NCBI GenBank assembly: GCA_039808465.1 | Contig: JBDHTA010000039.1 | Span: 1 to 28,060, forward strand | DNA length: 28,060 nucleotides | Direction: 5' to 3' | DNA from: Metarhizobium sp039808465 | GTDB taxonomy: Bacteria > Pseudomonadota > Alphaproteobacteria > Rhizobiales > Rhizobiaceae | Shown: positions 22,229-28,060 of the stretch, piece after piece | Position numbering within the stretch: the stretch's first letter is position 1 | Layout of the letters: every line of letters starts with the position of its first letter | Notes under the pieces: model-generated | What the model was told of the DNA's origin: nothing | Seen by the model: only the letters and a program-made list of their open reading frames with translations | Databases searched by the model: none | Position numbers and translations under genes: made by a program

Positions 22229-23614
22229 ATGACGATGATCCAATGCATTTCGCCGGTTGACGGCTCGGTTTATGCGGAGCGCGAGGCGCTATCGCTGGAA
22301 GCGGCGCAGGCGGCGGTGAACCGCGCCCGCAAGGCGCAGAAGGCATGGGCGCGCCGCCCGCTGGAAGAGCGCGTGCAACTGGTGCTCAAGGGCGTCGCCC
22401 GCCTCAACGAGATGGCGGACGAGGTGGTGCCGGAAATCGCCTGGCAAATGGGCCGCCCCATCAAATACGGCGGCGAGTTCCGCGGCTTCAACGAGCGCTC
22501 CAACTATGTCGCCTCCATCGCCGCTGATGCGCTGGCTCCGATTATCGTGGAGGAAAGCGAGCGCTTCGAGCGCCGCATCGAACGCGAGCCGCATGGCGTC
22601 GTCTTCGTTATCGCGCCGTGGAATTATCCCTATATGACGGCGATCAACACCGTGGCTCCGGCGCTGATGGCGGGCAATACCGTCGTCATCAAGCATGCCA
22701 GCCAGACGCTGCTGGTCGGTGAGCGCATGGTGCGCGCCTTCGTGGAGGCGGGCGTGCCGGACGATGTCTTCGTCAACGTCTTCCTCGATCACCAGACCAC
22801 CTCGGCGCTGATCGCGGCGGGCAATTTCAACTTCATCAACTTCACCGGTTCGGTGGAGGGCGGGCGCTCCATCGAGCGGGCGGCGGCCGGAACCTTCTCC
22901 GGCCTCGGCCTCGAACTCGGCGGCAAGGATCCCGGCTATGTGATGGAGGATGCCGATCTCGACGCCGCCGTCGATACGCTGATGGACGGCGCCACCTTCA
23001 ATTCCGGGCAGTGCTGCTGCGGCATCGAGCGCATCTATGTGCATGAGTCGCTCTACGACGCCTTCGTGGAGAAATCCGTGGCGTGGGTGTCGAACTACAG
23101 GCTCGGCAATCCGCTCGACCCGGAAACGACGCTGGGACCGATGGCCAACAAGCGTTTCGCCAAGGTGGTGCGCGAGCAGGTCGCCGATGCGGTGTCGAAG
23201 GGCGCGAAGGCGCTGGTCGATCCGAAACTGTTCCCGGCCGATGACGGCGGCGCCTACCTCGCGCCGCAGATCCTCGTCAATGTCGATCACTCCATGGAAT
23301 TCATGCGCGAGGAAACCTTCGGCCCGGCCGTCGGCATCATGAAGGTGAAGTCCGACGAGGAAGCGCTCGGGCTGATGAACGATTGCAAATACGGCCTCAC
23401 CGTATCGCTATGGACGAAGGATGCTGAGCGCGCCGCCCGTCTTGGCCGCGATCTCGAAACCGGCACCGTGTTCATGAACCGGGCCGATTACCTCGACCCG
23501 GCGCTGGTGTGGACCGGCTGCAAGGAAACCGGCCGTGGCGGCTCGCTGTCGGTGCTCGGCTTCCACAACCTGACCCGTCCGAAATCCTACCATCTGAAGA
23601 AAGTAACGGCATGA
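22229..23614 (+). CDS. NAD(P)-dependent aldehyde dehydrogenase
   Basis: This is a 461-residue ALDH-superfamily enzyme. The oxyanion Asn is N132 (APWNYP), the cofactor Lys is K155 (VIKHAS), the general base is E229 (LELGGKD), and the nucleophile is in QCCCG at 261-265, probably C263 by alignment with ALDH2-type GQCCC. The predicted task is to oxidise the gamma-glutamyl-amino-aldehyde made by the downstream alcohol dehydrogenase to an acid. The ATG at 22229 is placed 7 bases after GAGG; a TTG two codons earlier and an ATG two codons later are possible. Its TGA overlaps the next ATG by four bases, so the two oxidation enzymes are translationally coupled. It resembles the succinate-semialdehyde/aminoaldehyde branch. 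Confidence 0.9.
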   Translation: MTMIQCISPVDGSVYAEREALSLEAAQAAVNRARKAQKAWARRPLEERVQLVLKGVARLNEMADEVVPEIAWQMGRPIKYGGEFRGFNERSNYVASIAADALAPIIVEESERFERRIEREPHGVVFVIAPWNYPYMTAINTVAPALMAGNTVVIKHASQTLLVGERMVRAFVEAGVPDDVFVNVFLDHQTTSALIAAGNFNFINFTGSVEGGRSIERAAAGTFSGLGLELGGKDPGYVMEDADLDAAVDTLMDGATFNSGQCCCGIERIYVHESLYDAFVEKSVAWVSNYRLGNPLDPETTLGPMANKRFAKVVREQVADAVSKGAKALVDPKLFPADDGGAYLAPQILVNVDHSMEFMREETFGPAVGIMKVKSDEEALGLMNDCKYGLTVSLWTKDAERAARLGRDLETGTVFMNRADYLDPALVWTGCKETGRGGSLSVLGFHNLTRPKSYHLKKVTA

Positions 23615-24756
23615 CGATTTCCGCAAACTGGAGCTACCCGACCGCCTACAAGCTCGGCGCGGGCCGCATCAAGGAACTGGCCGACGCCTGCAAGAGCCTC
23701 GGCATGAAGAAGCCGCTGCTGGTGACCGACCGGGGCCTCGCGCCCATGGAAATCACCACCCGCGCCCTCGATATTCTCGACGCCGCCGGTCTGGGACGGG
23801 CGATCTTCGCCGAGGTCGATCCCAACCCGACCGAGAAGAACCTCGAAGCGGGCATCAAGGCCTATCGCGATGGCGGCCATGACGGCGTCGTCGCCTTCGG
23901 CGGCGGCTCCGGCCTCGATCTCGGCAAATGCGTCGCCTTCATGGTCGGCCAGACGCGGCCGGTCTGGGATTTCGAGGATATCGGCGACTGGTGGACGCGG
24001 GCGAGCACCGAGGGCATCGCGCCGATCGTCGCCGTGCCGACGACGGCGGGCACCGGCTCGGAAGTCGGCCGCGCCAGCGTCATCACCAATTCTGAAACCC
24101 ATGTGAAGAAGATCATCTTCCACCCGAAATTCCTGCCCGGCGTCGTCATCGCCGATCCGGAGCTGACGGTCGGCATGCCGAAGGCGATCACCGCAGGCAC
24201 CGGCATGGATGCCTTCGCCCACTGCCTCGAAGCCTATTGCTCGCCCTTCTATCATCCGATGTCGGCAGGCATTGCGCTGGAAGGCATGCGGCTGGTGAAG
24301 GAATATCTGCCGCGCGCCTATCGCGACGGCACGGATATCGAGGCGCGCACCAACATGATGGTTGCCGCCGCCATGGGCGCTGTCGCCTTCCAGAAGGGGC
24401 TCGGCGCCATCCATTCGCTGTCGCATCCGATCGGCGCGGTCTACCATACCCATCACGGCATGACCAATGCGGTGGTAATGCCGCCGGTGCTGCGCTTCAA
24501 CCGCGACGCCATCGAGGAGCGCATCGAGCGCGCCAGCGCCTATCTCGGCATTTCCGGCGGCTTCGACGGCTTCTATGATTACGTGCTGCAATTGCGCGCC
24601 GAACTCAACGTGCCGGAAAACCTGACGGCCATGGGCATTCCGCAGGATCGTCTCGACGAACTGGCGGCGGCGGCGCTGGAAGACCCCTCGACCGGCGGCA
24701 ATCCGGTGAAGATGACGCTGGAAAGCATGCGGGCGCTGCTGGTCGACTGCTTCTGA
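23611..24756 (+). CDS. Iron-containing (group III) alcohol dehydrogenase
   Basis: This is a 381-residue Fe-ADH of the FucO/EutG type. The nucleotide-binding GGGSGLDLGK is at 97-106, and PTTAGTGSEVGRASVI follows at 143-158. Metal ligands by comparison with FucO are D200 and H204 (GTGMDAFAHCLEA), H272 (LSHPIG) and H282 (THHGMTN), all present. The start ATGA overlap with the aldehyde dehydrogenase fixes the start at 23611; the frame is open upstream only as a shadow of that gene. It is the last gene of the operon and ends 25 bases before a strong terminator. It most likely oxidises the hydroxyl end of a gamma-glutamylated amino alcohol. A role in reducing an aldehyde cannot be excluded. Confidence 0.9.
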   Translation: MTISANWSYPTAYKLGAGRIKELADACKSLGMKKPLLVTDRGLAPMEITTRALDILDAAGLGRAIFAEVDPNPTEKNLEAGIKAYRDGGHDGVVAFGGGSGLDLGKCVAFMVGQTRPVWDFEDIGDWWTRASTEGIAPIVAVPTTAGTGSEVGRASVITNSETHVKKIIFHPKFLPGVVIADPELTVGMPKAITAGTGMDAFAHCLEAYCSPFYHPMSAGIALEGMRLVKEYLPRAYRDGTDIEARTNMMVAAAMGAVAFQKGLGAIHSLSHPIGAVYHTHHGMTNAVVMPPVLRFNRDAIEERIERASAYLGISGGFDGFYDYVLQLRAELNVPENLTAMGIPQDRLDELAAAALEDPSTGGNPVKMTLESMRALLVDCF

Positions 24757-24781
24757 GCGTTAACGTTTTCGCATCCGCATC

Positions 24782-24815
24782 AAGGCCCGGAAGCCACTGG
24801 TTTCCGGGCCTTTTT
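24782..24815 (+). terminator. Intrinsic terminator of the amidohydrolase-ligase-dehydrogenase operon
   Basis: AAGGCCCGGAA (24782-24792) pairs with TTCCGGGCCTT (24802-24812), followed by a run of five T (24811-24815). It lies 26 bases after the alcohol dehydrogenase stop. Confidence 0.88.
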
Positions 24816-24845
24816 CGTGCGGCATGCCGAAAAATTTCCATTTCG

Positions 24846-24853
24846 TTAACCAT
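24846..24853 (+). promoter_or_regulatory. TTAACCAT box (CtrA-like) upstream of parA-like gene
   Basis: The 8-base TTAACCAT is the short CtrA recognition motif described in alphaproteobacteria. It lies about 97 bases upstream of the ParA-family start at 24950. One 8-mer can occur by chance, and no full TTAA-N7-TTAA site was found. Confidence 0.3.
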
Positions 24854-24949
24854 ATTTCGAAAGGATGTGGCCAAACGCACCATGCCGCTTCGCCGGTGCG
24901 GCCGCAACGAGCGATGACCGGCTCGGCCAGCTTCTCGGAAACATCTTCA

Positions 24950-25642
24950 ATGCCAGTCGTTACATTCGCCAACACCAAGGGCGGCGCGGGCAAGACCACC
25001 GCCGTTCTCATTCTGGCCGGGGAGCTTGCCCGTCAGGGATATAGGATCACCATTCTCGATGCCGATCCGCAGCACTGGATTTCGCGCTGGCACGAGATTT
25101 CCGGCGACGTGCCGAATGTTTCGGTGATTTCGCATGTCACCATGGCCTCCATCGAACATCACATCCGCGAAAACCGCGACTGTACGGACTGTTTTCTCAT
25201 CGACCTGCCGGGCACGCGCAGCCCGCTTCTGGCGACCGCGCTCGGGCTTTCCGATCATGTGCTGATTCCCGTGCAGGGCTGCGCCATGGATGCGCGCGGC
25301 GGCGCGCAGGTGATCGAGCTGCTGCAATATCTCAAGGAAAAGCAGCGCATCGACATTCCGCATTCGGTGGTGCTGACCCGCGTCAATTCGCTGGTGAACA
25401 CGCGGGCGCTGCTGACGGTGAAAATGCTACTGGAGCAACGGCATGTGAAGGTGCTGGGCACGCCGATCATCGAACGCTCCGCCTTCCGTGATATCTTCGA
25501 TTGCGGCGGCACGCTGACCAGCATGGACGCGCACCGGGTTTCCAATCTCGAAAAGGCGCGGGAGAATGCCCGCCAGTTCGCCGATGAAATCCTGCGGCTC
25601 GTGCCGCTGCGCATGGGCGCGCGCCGCCGCCGCGCAGCCTGA
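24950..25642 (+). CDS. Solitary ParA/MinD-family (VirC1-like) ATPase
   Basis: This is a 230-residue deviant-Walker ATPase. The Walker A motif is KGGAGKTT at residues 10-17 with the signature lysine; Walker A' is FLIDLPGTRSPL, and TILDADPQHWISRW follows strand 2. The opening (PVVTFANTKGGAGKTT) and the DADPQ...RW segment resemble Agrobacterium VirC1 and orphan ParA proteins more than chromosomal ParA. No ParB gene or parS-like palindrome is adjacent. The start at 24950 is chosen because the Walker A then lies at the usual distance from the N-terminus and GGAA precedes; the frame is open for 42 more codons upstream without family resemblance. The basic C-terminus (RMGARRRRAA) could bind DNA. Its cargo is unknown. 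Confidence 0.85.
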   Translation: MPVVTFANTKGGAGKTTAVLILAGELARQGYRITILDADPQHWISRWHEISGDVPNVSVISHVTMASIEHHIRENRDCTDCFLIDLPGTRSPLLATALGLSDHVLIPVQGCAMDARGGAQVIELLQYLKEKQRIDIPHSVVLTRVNSLVNTRALLTVKMLLEQRHVKVLGTPIIERSAFRDIFDCGGTLTSMDAHRVSNLEKARENARQFADEILRLVPLRMGARRRRAA

Positions 25643-25663
25643 TCCGCCGCCGAGACCTGACAC

Positions 25664-25696
25664 GAAAAAGCCCCGGAGATCATCTCTCCGGGGCTT
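25664..25696. terminator. Bidirectional terminator between convergent genes
   Basis: A 14-bp perfect stem (25664-25677 with 25683-25696) around a 5-base loop has A-run and T-run ends, so it can terminate both the parA-like gene (plus) and the L,D-transpeptidase gene (minus). Confidence 0.9.
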
Positions 25697-25716
25697 TTCC
25701 TTGCCGTGAAACAGGC

Positions 25717-27141
25717 TCAGTCGATGAATTCGACCGTGATGCCGGGCTTGACCATCTTGGCCAGTTCCGTGGCGTCCCAGTTGGTCAGGCGGATGCAGCC
25801 ATGGCTCTGGGTGCGGCCGATCTTGGAAGGCTCCGGCGTGCCGTGAATGCCGTAGGTGGGCTTGGAAAGCGCGATCCATACCGTGCCGACCGGGCCGTTG
25901 GGGCCGGGCGGGATCGTCAGGATCTTGGTGTTGTTGCCCTGCTGGAAGTTGATCTTCGGATTGTAGGTATAGCCGGGATCGAGCGCGATGCGCTCCACCG
26001 TCACCGTGCCGGAGGGCGAGGGGGTGTCGGATGAGCCGATGCTGGCGGGGTAGGCGGCGACCAGCGCGCCGTCCTCGCCATAGGCCAGAACCTGCTTGCG
26101 GCCCTTGTCGGCGACGATGCGGGCGACGGACGCCTTCTTCGCCGTGCCGGGATTGACGACCTTGATGATGGTTCCGGGAATGGTGAAATCGGCGCCCGGA
26201 TTGAGTTCCTTCAGATAGGCCTCGTCCATGTGGAAGCGCTCGGCCAGCATTTCGGTGGTCGAGGTGAAGGACAGATGCGGCAGCATTGCCTTGTGGGCGT
26301 AATCGTCAGGGATTTCCGCGACATAGGGACCGGCGGCGTCGGCGGGCGTGATCGTGTAGTTGACGACGGGCATGCCGCCGGAAAGCCGCAGGCGCTCCAG
26401 CACGGTTTCGGTGTCGTTCGGATCCAGCGTCTCGCCGGAAATCTGCTCCCAGGCCCGCAGCGCCTTGGTGACGTTGGCGCCCATCTTGCCGTCGATGACG
26501 CCCGGTGACGAGCCCTCGCGATCCAGGAACACCTGCAATGCCGTGATTTCGGCCCGCGACTTGTTCTTGAGCTGGATCGGCGGATCTTCGCGATTGGTCA
26601 CCGCCGGTTGCTGCGGCTCGGGGCTGATCGCCTGATCGTCCGGAATAAAGCCATCCTGCTGCGGATCGATGGAGCCGGTGCTGAGATCGTCCCCGGGATA
26701 GGGCTGCTCCTCCAGCGGCAGGCGGGTGATGCTGCCGTTGCGGGGAAGGGCGCGGGCCGGGTTGCTGGCGTCGAAGCCGCCCTGATAGTCGCCGTCAGGA
26801 ATATATTCGCGGCGGTCGTCCATATAGGCGCGGCGTCCGTAGCGGTCGCGGGCGTCGTAACGGGCTTCGCGGGTGCCGCCGTCATAGCGGCCAGCGGGCA
26901 CCTCGGTTGCGAGAAGATTGCCGTAACGGTCGATCAGCACGCGCTGGCCCCGGCGATTATATTGCACCGTTACTTCCCCGGCTTCGGGCATGTAATCGAG
27001 AATCGCGCCATCGGGTGCCACCAGCACGGTGTTGCCGTAGCCGCGAATGCCCTGCTGCGCGCCAGCCTCCGTCGAAAGCAGCGCCGTGGCGCAAGCCATG
27101 GCGGTCAGCGACAGGCGGATTTTGAAGGCGTTCGTCACCAT
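25717..27141 (-). CDS. Secreted L,D-transpeptidase (YkuD family) with cell-wall-binding regions
   Basis: This is a 474-residue exported peptidoglycan enzyme that forms 3-3 cross-links or anchors proteins to peptidoglycan. A signal peptide (KIRLSLTAMACATALLSTEAGAQ) spans about residues 6-28. A low-complexity Arg/Asp/Tyr-rich stretch (about 70-120) follows, then a peptidoglycan-binding-like segment (ALQVFLDREGSSPGVIDGKMG), a LysM-like segment (LAERFHMDEAYLKELNPG), and the C-terminal YkuD domain with SHGCIRL at 446-452 (catalytic H447 and C449). The start at 27141 follows GGGGAAA; a GTG 13 codons upstream is less likely because it would give the signal peptide a long acidic lead. It is monocistronic, facing the parA-like gene across a shared terminator. 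Rhizobiales grow from the pole and carry many such enzymes. Confidence 0.9.
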   Translation of the reverse strand: MVTNAFKIRLSLTAMACATALLSTEAGAQQGIRGYGNTVLVAPDGAILDYMPEAGEVTVQYNRRGQRVLIDRYGNLLATEVPAGRYDGGTREARYDARDRYGRRAYMDDRREYIPDGDYQGGFDASNPARALPRNGSITRLPLEEQPYPGDDLSTGSIDPQQDGFIPDDQAISPEPQQPAVTNREDPPIQLKNKSRAEITALQVFLDREGSSPGVIDGKMGANVTKALRAWEQISGETLDPNDTETVLERLRLSGGMPVVNYTITPADAAGPYVAEIPDDYAHKAMLPHLSFTSTTEMLAERFHMDEAYLKELNPGADFTIPGTIIKVVNPGTAKKASVARIVADKGRKQVLAYGEDGALVAAYPASIGSSDTPSPSGTVTVERIALDPGYTYNPKINFQQGNNTKILTIPPGPNGPVGTVWIALSKPTYGIHGTPEPSKIGRTQSHGCIRLTNWDATELAKMVKPGITVEFID

Positions 27142-27342
27142 GGATTTCCCCGAATGATCTGTTCTTCCGGTCTCAGACACTGTAATTTTGACGCTAGTGT
27201 GAAAAATATGAACTCATGGTGAATGTTCCATTAAATTTCCGGAAGATAACGCAGGAGCCGGAAGAGCCGTTGCCCGCGCGATTGACAGCGGCGCTGCGCC
27301 GGTGAAGGAATGAAGCAGCCGTTGCGGCCAGAGGAGCAAGCC

Positions 27343-28060
27343 ATGATCGAATTTTCCGCCCGCCGCGGGCCGCGCCTGACGCTTGATCCGGCCTCCGTCC
27401 TCGATATCGGCGCCTGCGCCGTCGCGGGCGAAAATCTGGCTCCCGGCCGGGCTATCCCCGACGATGGCGATCCGCGAATCGATCATTCCCTCGAAGGCTT
27501 CCTGTTTACCTGCGGGCCGGATCATCTGCGCCACCCGGAACCGGTGGAGGGCGACGGCGCCGGGCGGCGCTATCCGCTGCACGGTTCGTTTTCCGCCCAT
27601 CCGGCGCGCATTCTGTCGCTGACGAGCGGCGGCGCCACCGCCGAATGCGAGGCGGCCGTGGATGTGACGATGACGAACGGCGAACCGGCGCGGCTGGAGC
27701 GGCGCTGGTCGATCGATGACAGCGGCACGGTCGAGCTTGCCGATCGCATCGTCAATACCGGCGCGGGCGCCTTCGCGCCGATGCTGATGTATCACATGAA
27801 TATCGGCGCGCGCCTGTTCGATGCCGATGTGCGCCTCGATGGCGCGATGCTGGAAGGTGGCGGTTTTCCCTGGAATTTCGGCAAGGATCCGGGCGGCGTG
27901 TTCTGCGTTCCGGCGCAGCGGCAGGGCGCGGGCTGGGCTGAGCTGCGGCTCGGGCCGATGGCGTCGCTCGGCGGGCTGTCGCTCATCGTCGCGTTTCGCA
28001 CCGATACGCTGCCCTTTCTCCAGATCTGGCGCAATCAGGCCGCGCCCGCCCATGTGCTCG
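27343..28060 (+). CDS. DUF4432 / aldose-1-epimerase-like protein (3' end cut by window edge)
   Basis: The first 239 codons are visible and open to the window edge. The protein begins MIEFSARRGPRLTLDPAS, and YPLHGSFSAHPAR at about residues 80-92 matches the conserved HG-x-x-x-PA region of DUF4432 proteins. MLMYHMNIGA at about 151-160 and WNFGKDPGG fit the galactose-mutarotase-like beta-sandwich fold. Its function is unknown; members are thought to act on sugars. The ATG follows GAGGAG by 6 bases, a strong ribosome site. The 201-base gap to the divergent L,D-transpeptidase must hold both promoters, but I saw no convincing box there. Confidence 0.7.
   Translation, partial: MIEFSARRGPRLTLDPASVLDIGACAVAGENLAPGRAIPDDGDPRIDHSLEGFLFTCGPDHLRHPEPVEGDGAGRRYPLHGSFSAHPARILSLTSGGATAECEAAVDVTMTNGEPARLERRWSIDDSGTVELADRIVNTGAGAFAPMLMYHMNIGARLFDADVRLDGAMLEGGGFPWNFGKDPGGVFCVPAQRQGAGWAELRLGPMASLGGLSLIVAFRTDTLPFLQIWRNQAAPAHVL

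Noticed and set aside
20441..22243. A 600-residue minus-strand open frame opposite the GS-like ligase
   Set aside because: Shadow of the conserved ligase; composition and lack of motifs argue against coding.
1..28060. CRISPR array, tRNA or rRNA gene, insertion sequence or prophage
   Set aside because: No regularly spaced repeats, cloverleaf-like segments, transposase or phage genes were seen. The repeats present are single palindromic elements.

Overview
The window reads as chromosome or large-replicon DNA of a GC-rich alphaproteobacterium, most likely a member of the Hyphomicrobiales (Rhizobiaceae-like). The evidence is a type II lumazine synthase close to the Brucella/rhizobial RibH2, a RIME-like double-palindrome repeat between genes, a VirC1-like solitary ParA ATPase and many tightly overlapping catabolic operons with dedicated ABC transporters. 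Both edges cut genes: an ABC ATPase on the left and a DUF4432-type protein on the right.

Region A (1-11764, minus strand) is a quaternary-amine catabolic operon. In transcription order it holds a BKACE-family dehydrocarnitine cleavage enzyme, an L-carnitine dehydrogenase fused to a hotdog thioesterase, an acyl-CoA dehydrogenase, an ADP-forming type acyl-CoA synthetase, a CaiD-like crotonobetainyl-CoA hydratase, and an Opp/Dpp-family ABC transporter (Tat-exported binding protein, two permeases, double ATPase). The gene set fits uptake of carnitine and/or gamma-butyrobetaine and conversion to glycine betaine. A divergent GlxA/CdhR-type AraC regulator (11876-12841) faces the operon, and an inverted repeat overlaps the predicted operon promoter.

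Region B (12857-14821) holds housekeeping or unlinked genes: ribH2, a short FUSC-like membrane protein and a class I SAM methyltransferase.

Region C (14869-24756) looks like a second catabolic regulon built around an RpiR-type regulator. On the minus strand the regulator is followed by a four-gene ABC importer (binding protein, two permeases, ATPase). On the plus strand, diverging from it, are an N-formylglutamate-amidohydrolase-family enzyme, a glutamine-synthetase-like ligase lacking the ammonium-handling residues, an aldehyde dehydrogenase and an iron-type alcohol dehydrogenase. Together they suggest that an amino alcohol is imported, gamma-glutamylated, oxidised through aldehyde to acid, and released by hydrolysis. 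The substrate cannot be read from sequence. Two palindromes in the divergent promoter are candidate operators. A clear terminator ends the plus-strand operon.

Region D (24816-28060) holds the solitary ParA-family ATPase with a TTAACCAT (CtrA-like) box upstream, a bidirectional terminator, a secreted L,D-transpeptidase with extra cell-wall-binding regions, and the start of a DUF4432/aldose-epimerase-like gene.

I saw no tRNA, rRNA, CRISPR array, insertion sequence or prophage. The most novel material is the predicted amino-alcohol gamma-glutamylation regulon and the way the gamma-butyrobetaine/carnitine operon substitutes an ADP-forming synthetase and an Opp-type importer for the CaiC/CaiB/CaiT set.
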